DNA of 64,000 nucleotides from an uncultured Bacteroidales bacterium (GTDB taxonomy: Bacteria; Bacteroidota; Bacteroidia; Bacteroidales; Bacteroidaceae). This document shows, piece by piece, positions 17,452 to 27,480 of the stretch. The stretch spans positions 41,793-105,792 of the forward strand of contig CADAGO010000005.1 of NCBI GenBank assembly GCA_902787555.1. The letters run 5' to 3'. The notes below the pieces were generated by a model. It was not told the origin of the DNA. It searched no databases and was given only the letters and a program-made list of their open reading frames with translations. Position numbers and translations under genes: made by a program. Positions within the stretch are counted from its first letter, which is position 1; every line of letters starts with the position of its first letter.

Positions 17452-18081
17452 TTGGAGATTGAGGAGTACATAGCACAGCACATCGACGAGGAAGGAGAAT
17501 ACCTCCATCGACTATATAGAGCCACTCAGACACAGTTGCTGTATGGTAGGATGGCGAGTGGGCATGTGCAAGGGCGTTTGTTGAAAATGTTTGTTGAAAT
17601 GATACGCCCCACGAATATTTTGGAAATAGGTACCTATAGTGGTTATTCGGCTCTCTGTATGGCAGAAGGCTTACAGGCTGGAGGTATGGTTCACACGATT
17701 GAAATCTTCGATGAATTGGAGGATTTTACACGTCCTTGGATAGAAAACTCACCTTGGGCAGACCGTGTGAAATTCTATATCGGTGATGCTATGAAGATTG
17801 TGCCGCAGATGAACTTAAAATTCGATATGGCATTCATCGATGGTAACAAGCGGGAGTATGTGAACTACTATGAGATGGTGATACAGCACATGAATAACGG
17901 TGGGTTTATCTTGGCCGACAATACGCTGTGGGATGGACATGTGTTGGAACAGCCTGCTGAGCATGATGAACAGACGAAGGGTATCATGGCATTCAATGAT
18001 TTCGTTGCAAAGGATGAAAGGGTGGAAAAGGTGATAGTTCCTGTGAGAGATGGTATCAGTATCATAAAAATGAAGAATTAA
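17452..18081 (+). CDS. SAM-dependent O-methyltransferase (class I, caffeoyl-CoA type)
   Basis: A 209-residue methyltransferase. The SAM-binding motif is LEIGTYSGYSALCMAEGL (about residue 58), with TIEIFDEL as motif II and DMAFIDGNKREYVNYYE carrying the metal-binding Asp of the caffeoyl-CoA O-methyltransferase group; ADNTLWDG is the following metal-ligand block. The true substrate in these bacteria is unknown. The frame can only begin at TTG (17452), since a TGA lies two codons upstream. It follows aroQ by 16 nt and precedes rbfA. Confidence 0.88.
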   Translation: MEIEEYIAQHIDEEGEYLHRLYRATQTQLLYGRMASGHVQGRLLKMFVEMIRPTNILEIGTYSGYSALCMAEGLQAGGMVHTIEIFDELEDFTRPWIENSPWADRVKFYIGDAMKIVPQMNLKFDMAFIDGNKREYVNYYEMVIQHMNNGGFILADNTLWDGHVLEQPAEHDEQTKGIMAFNDFVAKDERVEKVIVPVRDGISIIKMKN

Positions 18082-18117
18082 GAATTGTAATATTGAAGAC
18101 TTAATAATTGAAATAAA

Positions 18118-18453
18118 TTGGAAAGTACAAGACAGAATAAAATTGCACGGCTCATCCAAAAGGATTTGAGCACAATATTTCAGGCACAAACCCGCAAAAC
18201 AAGAGGAGTGCTGGTTTCGGTGAGTATCGTAAGAGTTAGTCCAGACCTTAGTGTGGCAAAAGCATACCTAAGTATCTACCCCTCGGCACGTGCTCAGGAG
18301 ATACTCGACAATATCAATGCTCAGACCAGTCAGATACGCTATGAATTGGGCATGCTGGAGCGTCATCAGTTGAGAATTATACCTGAATTGAAGTTCTTTA
18401 TCGATGACTCGCTCGATTATATTGAAAACATTGATAACTTGCTGAAGAAATAG
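18118..18453 (+). CDS. rbfA: Ribosome-binding factor A
   Basis: A 111-residue KH-fold protein that binds the 30S subunit and helps mature the 5' end of 16S rRNA. The family pattern shows at RQNKIARLIQKDLSTIF near the start, and in VSIVRVSPDLSVAKAYLSIY and YELGMLERHQLRIIPELKF with the closing DDSLDYIENIDNLL. The start is TTG (18118); no in-frame ATG fits. It lies between the O-methyltransferase and LolE-type permease genes, and in many Bacteroidetes rbfA is indeed followed by the permease gene. Confidence 0.93.
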   Translation: MESTRQNKIARLIQKDLSTIFQAQTRKTRGVLVSVSIVRVSPDLSVAKAYLSIYPSARAQEILDNINAQTSQIRYELGMLERHQLRIIPELKFFIDDSLDYIENIDNLLKK

Positions 18454-18496
18454 GTTAGCGTTAGAGGATATCAGTTATTATCAAAAGTATTAGATT

Positions 18497-20719
18497 GTGT
18501 TTTCGTACTACATAGCAAAGCGATACCTGCTGACGAAGAAGTCGCACCATGCCATCAACATCATCAGTGGCATATCGGTGTGTGGGGTGGCTTTTGCTAC
18601 TGCTGCATTGGTATGTATATTGTCTGTCTTCAATGGTTTTCAAGATATGGTTGCCAATTTGTTCACGGCTTTTGACCCAGAATTGAAGATAGTTGCTGCT
18701 GAAGGTAAGTTTATGAAAGCTGACAGCAAAGCTTTGGAGAATGTGAGAAAACACGATGAAATCGCTATTTTTTCAGAAGTTTTGGAAGATCAGGCGATGC
18801 TGATGACACAAAACCGACAGGCAATGGCCACCGTGAAAGGTGTGGACGACAACTTTGAACAATTGATAGACTTCCAGCGAATCAAGTTTGGTGATGGGGT
18901 GTACGAACTCCATGCCGATGTGATAGAGTATGGTATTCTGGGTGTCAACTTGTTGAGTAACTTGGGCATTGATGTTGGATTCCAGACCCCTATTCAAGTA
19001 TATGCCCCCGTAGGAGATGAACACATTGATATGAACGACCCCAGTGAAAGTTTCAACCAAGACGAGTTGTACTCACCAGGGATAGCATTTAACGTCAATC
19101 AGCAGAAATATGATTCGCACTATGTGCTGACCTCCCTACGATTTGCACGCAACCTATTTGACAGGCCAGGAATGATTTCATCATTGGAACTGAAACTAAA
19201 GCATGGGGCAGATATCGATAAGGTGAAACGTAAGTTGACAAAAGAGCTGGGCAACAAATACATAGTGATGGACCGCTATGAACAGCAGGAAGACACTTTC
19301 AAAATTATGAAGATAGAAAAACTCATTTCGTATATATTCCTGACATTCATCCTTATGATAGCATGCTTCAATATCATAGGTTCTATATCGATGCTGATTA
19401 TCGACAAAAAGAATGATGCGATGACCTTACGCAATTTAGGAGCCACGGAACATCAAATAGCCAACATCTTCATAATTGAAGGGCGAATGATTTCACTGGT
19501 AGGAGCTATCATAGGTATTGTGTTAGGACTGTCACTTTGTCTCATTCAGCAGCATTTCGGAATCATTAAGTTTGGGCAGTCTGCTGGCAGTTACATTATC
19601 GACTCCTATCCTGTAAGCGTACATGTGACTGATATTATCATTGTGTTTGTTACTGTATTGATAGTTGGACTTATATCCGTGTGGTATCCTGTGCGACAGT
19701 TGAGTAAAAAGTACACATCGGTATTGGGGGTGTTGATTGTAGGTGGAATGCTTACCTCATGTAGTACAAACGACCATCAATTTAAGATTGAGGGCAAATT
19801 CAAGGATATGCCTGCAGGCGAGCTATACATCTACAACCAAGACAATTCAGATGCCAGAATCGACACTATTTATATCAATAATGGAGAATTTGCATACGTT
19901 GGAAATGCAGAAGAACTGACACCATACACACTGGTGTTTCCCAACGCGTTAGAGCAAGTGATTTTTGTGCAAAACGGCAGTGTGATACACTATAATGCCT
20001 CAGCCAATGACTTGAAGAACTATACTGTTGACGGCAATGAGGAGAATGAACAGATGAATGAATTCCGCAAACAAATCAGTGGAAAGAGCATCACACAACA
20101 ACGTGAGGTTGCAGAGACTTTTATCAATGAACATCCAGAATCAGCAGTTGCCATCTACCTGTTCGACCGCTTCATAGTACAAGAACAGTCTACATCGCTT
20201 TCAACCCTGAAAAAGAACATCAAGATCCTGAAGAAAGCGCAACCGCAGAATAGGTTGGTACTTAAGGTGGAGAACATGATGAAACAAATAGAGAATGGAC
20301 AAGAGGGTAAGACCCTTCCAAACATAGAGGTGACAACGAAGTCAAAACGTACCATCAATATCAGTAAAATGAATGTGGATTACACTGTGCTGGTATTTTG
20401 GTCAACATGGATGCCAGGTCGCTATGATTTTATCGATGACTTTGTAGTCCTGACTGAAGACTATGCTGAATATGCAAACGTAAAGATTATTGCAATCTCA
20501 CTCGACTCAGAAATCTTCAAATGGGAAAATGCCATCAGTGAAGATACAACCTATTGCGAGCATGTATGTGATGGAAAAGTGTGGGATTCAGCTCCTGTAA
20601 AGAAACTGGGAATCACTTCTGTACCTACTTTTGTCATAGCTGATAAAAGTTGCAAAATTGTGGCTCGTGGCAGTTCTGTGGGTGAATTGGAAAAAGAATT
20701 GCAAAAGTTAGTGAATTAG
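18497..20719 (+). CDS. LolC/E-type permease fused in frame to a DUF4369/thioredoxin-fold lipoprotein
   Basis: Residues 1-400 are an FtsX/LolE permease: TM1 (about 22-47), a large periplasmic domain, then three TMs (about 280-300, 330-350, 377-396) ending in WYPVRQLSKK. It belongs to ABC systems that release lipoproteins from the inner membrane. With no stop codon the frame goes on into a lipoprotein signal (SVLGVLIVGGMLTSC, lipobox Cys422), a DUF4369-like beta domain (about 428-520) and a thioredoxin-fold domain (about 605-740). The latter has FWSTWMPGRYDF where CxxC is expected (Met639, Arg642), so it is redox-dead; the cis-Pro loop TSVPTF remains. A TTG at 19700 could start a separate 339-residue lipoprotein (MSKKYTSVLGV...). 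GTG start at 18497. Fusion or nested gene cannot be told apart by sequence. Confidence 0.85.
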   Translation: MFSYYIAKRYLLTKKSHHAINIISGISVCGVAFATAALVCILSVFNGFQDMVANLFTAFDPELKIVAAEGKFMKADSKALENVRKHDEIAIFSEVLEDQAMLMTQNRQAMATVKGVDDNFEQLIDFQRIKFGDGVYELHADVIEYGILGVNLLSNLGIDVGFQTPIQVYAPVGDEHIDMNDPSESFNQDELYSPGIAFNVNQQKYDSHYVLTSLRFARNLFDRPGMISSLELKLKHGADIDKVKRKLTKELGNKYIVMDRYEQQEDTFKIMKIEKLISYIFLTFILMIACFNIIGSISMLIIDKKNDAMTLRNLGATEHQIANIFIIEGRMISLVGAIIGIVLGLSLCLIQQHFGIIKFGQSAGSYIIDSYPVSVHVTDIIIVFVTVLIVGLISVWYPVRQLSKKYTSVLGVLIVGGMLTSCSTNDHQFKIEGKFKDMPAGELYIYNQDNSDARIDTIYINNGEFAYVGNAEELTPYTLVFPNALEQVIFVQNGSVIHYNASANDLKNYTVDGNEENEQMNEFRKQISGKSITQQREVAETFINEHPESAVAIYLFDRFIVQEQSTSLSTLKKNIKILKKAQPQNRLVLKVENMMKQIENGQEGKTLPNIEVTTKSKRTINISKMNVDYTVLVFWSTWMPGRYDFIDDFVVLTEDYAEYANVKIIAISLDSEIFKWENAISEDTTYCEHVCDGKVWDSAPVKKLGITSVPTFVIADKSCKIVARGSSVGELEKELQKLVN

Positions 20720-20720
20720 G

Positions 20721-21269
20721 ATGAGAAAGCTGAATGTACTAGAAATGAACCGCATCAGTGTCGATGAGTTCAAGAAAAGCAAGAAATGTCCACTAGTTGT
20801 CATTCTTGACAATGTACGCAGTATGTACAATGTGGGCAGTGTGTTTCGTACAGCTGATGCATTCCGTATAGAAGCTATCTATCTTTGCGGCATTACTTCC
20901 TGTCCACCTCATCCTGAGATACATAAGACAGCTTTGGGAGCTGAAGACGCAGTAGATTGGCACTACAGTAAAGAAGCCCTTGAGACTGTAAAGTCTTTAC
21001 AGCAGCAAGGATATCGGGTGCTGGCCATAGAGCAGGTTGAAGGTAGTACGATGCTACAAGAGTTCAATGCCGAGCAAGGCAAGAAATATGCTATAGTGTT
21101 AGGAAACGAAGTGAAGGGAGTGAGTCAGAATGTGGTGGATAGCTGTGACGGATGTCTGGAAATCCCCCAGTTTGGCACCAAGCATTCATTGAATGTAAGT
21201 ACCGCAGCAGGTATCGTGATGTGGGAAATGAGGAACAGATTGAATAGTAATATCGATATGAATCAATAA
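20721..21269 (+). CDS. TrmH/SpoU family RNA 2'-O-methyltransferase
   Basis: A 182-residue SPOUT methyltransferase with the three family motifs: LDNVRSMYNVGSVFRTADAF (motif 1, catalytic Arg/Asn), AIVLGNEVKGVSQ (motif 2) and LEIPQFGTKHSLNVSTAAGI (motif 3, SAM-binding trefoil knot). It methylates the ribose of a tRNA or rRNA nucleotide; which one cannot be told. No N-terminal RNA-binding domain is present, as in TrmH-like short forms. It starts 1 nt after the upstream stop and precedes mutS by 12 nt. Confidence 0.92.
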   Translation: MRKLNVLEMNRISVDEFKKSKKCPLVVILDNVRSMYNVGSVFRTADAFRIEAIYLCGITSCPPHPEIHKTALGAEDAVDWHYSKEALETVKSLQQQGYRVLAIEQVEGSTMLQEFNAEQGKKYAIVLGNEVKGVSQNVVDSCDGCLEIPQFGTKHSLNVSTAAGIVMWEMRNRLNSNIDMNQ

Positions 21270-21281
21270 TCAAGGAAAGCA

Positions 21282-23903
21282 ATGGCAAGAGAAGAGATTA
21301 CACCTATGATGAAGCAATTTTACGACTTCAAGGCAAAGTACCCTGATGCCTTGCTGCTGTTTCGTTGTGGTGACTTTTATGAAACATATGCTGAAGATGC
21401 CTCTATTGCTGCAGATATCCTTGGAATCACCCTAACAAAAAGAGGGTCGGGTGGTTCTGAGCGCTCTGTTAATACAGCTATGGCAGGTTTTCCATATCAT
21501 GCCCTTGATGCCTACCTTCCTAAGTTGATTCGTGCTGGAAAGCGAGTAGCAATCTGTGATCAGTTAGAAGACCCCAAACTTACTAAAAAACTGGTGAAAC
21601 GCGGCATTACAGAGATTGTGACGCCTGGTGTGTCAATGAATGATAATGTACTGAACAATAAGGAGAACAACTTCTTAGCTTCTGTACATTTTGGTAAAGC
21701 TGCTTGTGGATTAGCATTGTTAGATATCTCTACTGGTGAGTTCTTGGTGGCAGAAGGCAATACGGAAACCATTGATAAACTCATTGCCAATTTTGCTCCC
21801 AAGGAGGTGTTGTGTGAAGAGAGTAAACGAAATATGTTTGAAGGAGCATTTGGCTCTCGACTCAACAAATATCCATTAGCAGACTGGGTATATACAGAAG
21901 ATACAGCTACAAAGAAAGTGCTGCACCATTTTGGTGTGAAAAACATGAAAGGATTTGGTGTAGATCACTTGAAGAACGGAATTGTAGCAGCTGGCACCAT
22001 TCTCTATTATCTTGAGCAGACTCAACATACCAATATTGGTCATATACGTACTATCTCACAAATTGATGAAGGACAATTTGCACGTATTGGCAAGTTCACC
22101 CTCCGTAGTCTTGAGTTATTGGAAACCCTCAATGAAGGTGGCGTGTCACTGTTGGATGTGATAGACCATACTATCAGTCCGATGGGAGGACGATTGCTGA
22201 AAAGATGGATTGTGTTCCCATTGAAGGAAATACGGGAAATCAGACAACGTCAGCAAGTAGTAGAATACTTCTTCCGAAATACAGAATTTAGAGATACTAT
22301 TGAGGAACAATTGCACAACATTGGTGATATTGAACGAATCAGTGGTAAGATAGCTGTAGGACGTGTCTCTCCTCGTGATATGCTGCAATTAAAGACTGCA
22401 TTGCAGGCTATTGCCCCTATCAAAGAACTGTGTATGTCGGCTGATGATGAAAGCATACGTCAGATTGGTCAAACCCTTGATGCTTGTGTATCCCTCCGTG
22501 AACGTATTGAACATGAGATACGTTTAGATGCTCCATTCCTCATTGCTAAGGGTGGTGTTATAGCAGATGGAGTCAATAGTGAGCTGGATGAACTGCGTTC
22601 GATAGCTTATTCAGGAAAAGACTATCTGTTGAAGATTCAGCAACGTGAAATAGAGCAGACAGGTATTCAGAGCCTGAAAATTGGCTTTAATAATGTGTTT
22701 GGCTATTATATTGAGGTACGCAACACCTTCAAGGATCTTGTTCCTCCAGAATGGATTCGTAAACAGACCTTGGTTTCAGCTGAACGATATATCACTCAAG
22801 AACTCAAGGAATACGAGGAAAAAATATTGGGGGCAGAAGAGAAAATACAGGCTCTTGAAACCCGATTATTTACCCAACTTGTCACAGATTCTGCTGATTT
22901 CATCGCTTCTTTGCAACAGAATGCAGCAGAAATAGCAAGGATTGACTGTCTGTTGTCATTTGCAGTCAGTGCAAAGGAACACAAGTATGTTTGCCCTGTC
23001 GTTGATGATAGTTTTGTGATAGATATCAAACAAGGCCGTCACCCTGTGATTGAGCAGTATATGCCTGTAGGGGAGCAGTACATTGCTAATGACCTCTATT
23101 TGGATGCAGAACATCAGCAAATCATTATCATCACAGGTCCGAATATGGCAGGTAAATCAGCTCTGCTACGTCAGACAGCCCTGATTACCATTATGGCCCA
23201 GATGGGTAGTTTTGTGCCTGCTGAGAGTGCCAGAATAGGTGTATGCGACAAAATATTTACCCGTGTAGGGGCTAGTGATAACATCTCTATGGGTGAAAGT
23301 ACCTTCATGGTAGAGATGACTGAAGCAAGTAATATCCTCAATAACCTCACCCCTCGCTCCTTGGTCCTGTTTGATGAATTGGGACGTGGAACCAGTACCT
23401 ATGATGGTATATCTATAGCTTGGGCAATTGTGGAGTATATCCATGAGAATCCACGCAACCGTGCCCGTACTTTGTTTGCCACCCACTACCATGAACTGAA
23501 TGAGATGGAAAAACTCTTCTCACGTATCAAGAACTATAATGTCTCTGTACGTGAGGCAGATGGACGGGTTATCTTCCTGCGTAAGCTGGTAAAAGGTGGC
23601 AGTGAACACTCTTTTGGTATTCATGTAGCCAAGATTGCTGGCATGGTACCAAGTGTGGTACGTCGTGCTGAGGAAGTGTTGAAAGAACTGGAGCGTAACA
23701 ACTCTGGAGATGGCATTTCACGTCCACGTACAGAAACTATCTCAACAGGTGGAGGAACACACCAGTTGTCATTCTTCCAGTTGGACGACCCTGTGCTCAG
23801 TCAGGTACGTGATGAATTGCTAAATATTGATGTCAATAGTCTGACACCCCTCGAGGCACTAAACAAACTGAATGACATCAAAAAAATACTGAAAGGCAAG
23901 TGA
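21282..23903 (+). CDS. mutS: DNA mismatch repair protein MutS
   Basis: An 873-residue MutS. The mismatch-reading Phe-x-Glu lies in [14 protein letters not shown] near residue 32. The ATPase has Walker [15 protein letters not shown] (about residue 618), Walker [19 protein letters not shown] and the following [10 protein letters not shown]-terminal dimer/tetramer segment follows. It recognises base mismatches and short loops and recruits MutL, which is not in the window. Length is normal. Its stop overlaps the GTG start of the next gene (GTGA). Confidence 0.97.
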   Translation: MAREEITPMMKQFYDFKAKYPDALLLFRCGDFYETYAEDASIAADILGITLTKRGSGGSERSVNTAMAGFPYHALDAYLPKLIRAGKRVAICDQLEDPKLTKKLVKRGITEIVTPGVSMNDNVLNNKENNFLASVHFGKAACGLALLDISTGEFLVAEGNTETIDKLIANFAPKEVLCEESKRNMFEGAFGSRLNKYPLADWVYTEDTATKKVLHHFGVKNMKGFGVDHLKNGIVAAGTILYYLEQTQHTNIGHIRTISQIDEGQFARIGKFTLRSLELLETLNEGGVSLLDVIDHTISPMGGRLLKRWIVFPLKEIREIRQRQQVVEYFFRNTEFRDTIEEQLHNIGDIERISGKIAVGRVSPRDMLQLKTALQAIAPIKELCMSADDESIRQIGQTLDACVSLRERIEHEIRLDAPFLIAKGGVIADGVNSELDELRSIAYSGKDYLLKIQQREIEQTGIQSLKIGFNNVFGYYIEVRNTFKDLVPPEWIRKQTLVSAERYITQELKEYEEKILGAEEKIQALETRLFTQLVTDSADFIASLQQNAAEIARIDCLLSFAVSAKEHKYVCPVVDDSFVIDIKQGRHPVIEQYMPVGEQYIANDLYLDAEHQQIIIITGPNMAGKSALLRQTALITIMAQMGSFVPAESARIGVCDKIFTRVGASDNISMGESTFMVEMTEASNILNNLTPRSLVLFDELGRGTSTYDGISIAWAIVEYIHENPRNRARTLFATHYHELNEMEKLFSRIKNYNVSVREADGRVIFLRKLVKGGSEHSFGIHVAKIAGMVPSVVRRAEEVLKELERNNSGDGISRPRTETISTGGGTHQLSFFQLDDPVLSQVRDELLNIDVNSLTPLEALNKLNDIKKILKGK

Positions 23904-25171
23904 AAAGAAACGAATTTGAAATCATGGCTCCTGTTGGTAGCCGGGAAAATCTTGCTGCTGCCATCCATGCAGGTGCTGATAGTGTCTATTTTGGCATTGG
24001 GAAGCTCAATATGCGCTCTCATTCAGCCAATCCTTTTACCATAGACGACCTGAAGGAAATAGCTGAAATCTGTCATCAACATGGATTGAAAAGCTATCTG
24101 ACCGTCAATACCATCATCTACGGAGAAGATATTGATACCATGCATGAGATAGTTGATGCTGCTGTGCAAGCCAAGATATCAGCTGTGATTGCAAGCGATG
24201 TGGCTGTGATGTTATATTGCCGTCAGGTAGGCATGGAAGTGCACCTGAGTACCCAGCTCAACATCTCCAACATTGAAGCCCTTCGTTTCTATGCTCAGTT
24301 TGCCGATGTGGTAGTGCTTGCCCGTGAACTTAATATGTGGCAAGTGAAAGACATCTACGACCAAATCCAGAGCCAACACATCACAGGTCCTTCAGGACAA
24401 TTGATTCGTATAGAGATGTTCTGTCATGGGGCACTTTGTATGGCCATCAGTGGCAAGTGCTATCTGAGTCTGCAGAATGCAGGACGCAGTGCCAACCGTG
24501 GTGAGTGTGTGCAGATTTGCCGTCGTGGCTATGAGGTGAGAGATATTGAGACAGGCACTCAACTGCAGATAGACAATAAATACATCATGTCGCCCAAAGA
24601 CCTCAAGACCATCCGTTTTATGGACATCATGATGAATGCAGGTGTGAGGGTGTTCAAGATTGAAGGTAGAGCACGTGGCCCAGAATATGTACAGACGGTA
24701 GTAAGTGCTTATAACGAAGCCATAAACAGTGTGATAGAGGGAACCTTTACAGAGGAAAAGAAAGACCGTTGGGATGACTCTCTTTCCACTGTATTTAATC
24801 GTGGATTCTGGGATGGCTATTATCAGGGACAGCGCCTTGGTGAATGGTGTGAGGTGTATGGCAGTAAAGCCACAGAACAGAAGGTGTATGTGGGGAAATG
24901 CATGAAGTACTTCTCTAATATTGGTGTGGCAGAGTTCTTGATTGAGAATGAGGACTTGCATGTGGGTGATAAGATACTGATTACAGGTGTCACAACAGGT
25001 GCCTTAATACAAACAACGGACGAAATCAGATTTGATCTCGTCCCTGTTCAGACTGCCACACGTGGGCAACATATCAGTATTAAAGTAAATGAAAAGGTAC
25101 GTCCTAATGATAAACTGTATCTGCTGGTCAAACGTACCCTGTCATCACCTATCTCACAATCAGGAATTTAG
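23900..25171 (+). CDS. U32 family peptidase / tRNA-rRNA hydroxylation-type protein
   Basis: A 423-residue member of the U32 family. [28 protein letters not shown] is split over the first block, then [10 protein letters not shown] and the signature [19 protein letters not shown], and a cluster CVQICRRGY; these cysteines may hold an iron-sulfur cluster. Relatives include collagenase-like YegQ proteins, now linked in E. coli to tRNA and rRNA hydroxylation (TrhP, RlhA). Which activity this one has is unclear. It starts with GTG inside the mutS stop. Its 3' end overlaps the oppositely oriented porZ by 23 nt, so the two converge without an intergenic terminator. Confidence 0.9.
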   Translation: MKRNEFEIMAPVGSRENLAAAIHAGADSVYFGIGKLNMRSHSANPFTIDDLKEIAEICHQHGLKSYLTVNTIIYGEDIDTMHEIVDAAVQAKISAVIASDVAVMLYCRQVGMEVHLSTQLNISNIEALRFYAQFADVVVLARELNMWQVKDIYDQIQSQHITGPSGQLIRIEMFCHGALCMAISGKCYLSLQNAGRSANRGECVQICRRGYEVRDIETGTQLQIDNKYIMSPKDLKTIRFMDIMMNAGVRVFKIEGRARGPEYVQTVVSAYNEAINSVIEGTFTEEKKDRWDDSLSTVFNRGFWDGYYQGQRLGEWCEVYGSKATEQKVYVGKCMKYFSNIGVAEFLIENEDLHVGDKILITGVTTGALIQTTDEIRFDLVPVQTATRGQHISIKVNEKVRPNDKLYLLVKRTLSSPISQSGI

Positions 25172-27479
25172 TAGCTACTCCATTATCTCCGTCAGCATCT
25201 GTTGCCAGTACATAATAGATACCAGCAGCTGCTTGTTTGCCCTCAGTGGTGAGTCTGTCCCATGAGAATGCTCCACCTACAGATGTGCCTTCTTTTACCA
25301 AACGTCCTGCTGCATTGACAATCTTCACCACAGAATTATTCATCAGACCTGTAATGATGACGTTACCTGTATAGTCAGGCCTTACAGGATTTGGATAGGC
25401 TTTCACAAGGTCTTTGTTGAACGATTCCTCTGGGTCAACAGCATTACTCATATATGACACCAGACCATTCTCAGTAGCAAAGAATACTTCTCCTGAGTTG
25501 CCATCAATTGCAATTGAGTAGATATCGTTTGAGATAAGTGGGCTGTTCTCAATCGTAAAGTGCTCCAGGATTGCAGAGCCGTCTTCATTGACCAGATACA
25601 CACCATTACCGATGGTACCAATCCATTTTCTGTTTCCACCATCCACAGTGATACATCTGACATCAATCTCGCTGAGCAGATAGTCAGCATAGTTGGTCCC
25701 GTCATTACGTGGCACCTTGCACTGAGTGAAGTAGAAGTCAGAATTAAAGACAGTCGAAGGGTCAAATGTAACAAATGGTCCCACATCTGTTCCTATCCAA
25801 ATGGCTCCTTTTAAGTCTTCTACAGCACAGTTCATCTCATAAGCATGATAGGATGTTCCGTCTTGGTTGTTAAAGGTGTCAATCAGTCGTGTCCTGTCAT
25901 CTGAGCGTTGATTCAGTGTACCATTCATATTTACAATAAACAGGCCTGCATTCTGGTCAGAGCTGGAGAAGCGGTTACATGCCCACATCCATCCACGCTG
26001 GTCAATTGTCAGGCTATTGGCATTATGGCAGTTTGTGAATTCACTATAAGAGTAGGCAAGCCAATTGCCGTCAGCCTTCATCACTCTTATGGTAGTGTCT
26101 TGCAGACAGCACACCATCCAGAGGTTGTTTTGGTTATCGTAGGTCAGTCCTCCTGTCCATGTATAGTAACTGGCATGTGAACTGGTTGGTCGGATACTGG
26201 TGATAGGTGAGTTCGTGTGGTCATAGTGCTTCAGGAACTTGTAGTCTTTATACTCTACAATACCCGAACGTGCAGACACAAAATGATGAGTTGGGTCATT
26301 AGGGTCTTGAACAATTGCATTAAAATTCCTGAAGTAGTACGAACCACCCATTCCTTCAAAGGCTGAGGCTTCATCAAAGTTGGTCCATACTCCATTTTCA
26401 TATTGTGTAGCAAAACCAGGACGTGAGGTAGAAGTCTCAAATTCATAGTAACCGCCTACTGCCAACAGTCTGCCATTTACCATTGTCAGGTTGTAGAAGT
26501 AGTTGTAGAAGGGGCTGTTAGGGATGACTGAAGCCACAGTCTCTTTGAATGCACCTTCTTCGAGCGATGTCTGCATCAATCCATTGGTGTTACATGCCAT
26601 CCAATACCTACCACCTGCATACTCTGCATGCTGGGCACCCATTGTATTGCTAATGGTTGTGTAGTTATTGTCCTTATCGACAATGATGATATTGTTGTTG
26701 CCAAAAAACAGCAGCACATCGTTTGCCACACAATAGTCTGTGATGGCATCGTTTGTAGTATCCTTATAGGAGAATGTCTCTTTGTTCTGGACGATTTTCA
26801 GTTTGTTGTCCTGGGTACATGCGTAATACTGACTGTTGAATGTCATGATTTTAGTGAACACATAGCTTGCCACCTTCATCCAGCTCTTGGCATCCAGCAG
26901 GTTGTCTTTCATCAGGCCTTTGTACACTCCGCTTGGTGTAGCTGCATAGATAGTTCCATTGTCTATCATCATGCTGTTTACCTTTTGGCCAAAGTCGTAA
27001 TAGTTGGCAAATACCTTACGCTTGGTGTCCAGCACCACGATACCTGAATTGGTGGAGATATAGACATTCTCATTTCTGACATACATGTCGTTCAGGGTCT
27101 TGTCAGGCAATGCCTTTCCCTTCAGTTCAGGCATATTGTACACATTACCCTTGGCATCCATCATGTCGATATTTCCATTTCCATACAGCAACACAATCTG
27201 CTTGGTGGCATCACAACATACCATATTGATGATATGGTTGTCACTCAGCACATTGGTCTTGTCGTAGGTTTCTACATGTGTGTCTTCTGGGTCGTAGCTA
27301 TACAAACCATTATCGCTCAGCACATAGACTATTTTGTTGAGGACTGCCACCTTGGTTGCATGATGGTAGGCAGCATAGATGGTCCAGTCGCCGTAAGCAG
27401 CCTTGGCTGATGTTGGGTATGCAAACTGAATGATGCTCAGCAGGCTTACGAATGCAAATAGTTTAAGAGTTCTCACCAT
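25149..27479 (-). CDS. porZ: Type IX secretion system protein PorZ
   Basis: A 776-residue secreted protein, the same length as the P. gingivalis PorZ. A signal peptide ends near residue 28 (FVSLLSIIQFAYPTSAKA). Two beta-propeller regions of the two-component-regulator type follow, with repeats such as VYVLSDNGLYSYD and NGTIYAATPSGVYKG. The C-terminal 90 residues are an Ig-like T9SS sorting domain ([47 protein letters not shown]). PorZ is part of the surface attachment complex with PorU, PorV and PorQ and delivers anionic LPS for cargo anchoring. The gene follows the YitT-RdgB gene by 1 nt, in the leuS transcript. Confidence 0.88.
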   Translation of the reverse strand: MVRTLKLFAFVSLLSIIQFAYPTSAKAAYGDWTIYAAYHHATKVAVLNKIVYVLSDNGLYSYDPEDTHVETYDKTNVLSDNHIINMVCCDATKQIVLLYGNGNIDMMDAKGNVYNMPELKGKALPDKTLNDMYVRNENVYISTNSGIVVLDTKRKVFANYYDFGQKVNSMMIDNGTIYAATPSGVYKGLMKDNLLDAKSWMKVASYVFTKIMTFNSQYYACTQDNKLKIVQNKETFSYKDTTNDAITDYCVANDVLLFFGNNNIIIVDKDNNYTTISNTMGAQHAEYAGGRYWMACNTNGLMQTSLEEGAFKETVASVIPNSPFYNYFYNLTMVNGRLLAVGGYYEFETSTSRPGFATQYENGVWTNFDEASAFEGMGGSYYFRNFNAIVQDPNDPTHHFVSARSGIVEYKDYKFLKHYDHTNSPITSIRPTSSHASYYTWTGGLTYDNQNNLWMVCCLQDTTIRVMKADGNWLAYSYSEFTNCHNANSLTIDQRGWMWACNRFSSSDQNAGLFIVNMNGTLNQRSDDRTRLIDTFNNQDGTSYHAYEMNCAVEDLKGAIWIGTDVGPFVTFDPSTVFNSDFYFTQCKVPRNDGTNYADYLLSEIDVRCITVDGGNRKWIGTIGNGVYLVNEDGSAILEHFTIENSPLISNDIYSIAIDGNSGEVFFATENGLVSYMSNAVDPEESFNKDLVKAYPNPVRPDYTGNVIITGLMNNSVVKIVNAAGRLVKEGTSVGGAFSWDRLTTEGKQAAAGIYYVLATDADGDNGVATKFLIVR

Positions 27480-27480
27480 A

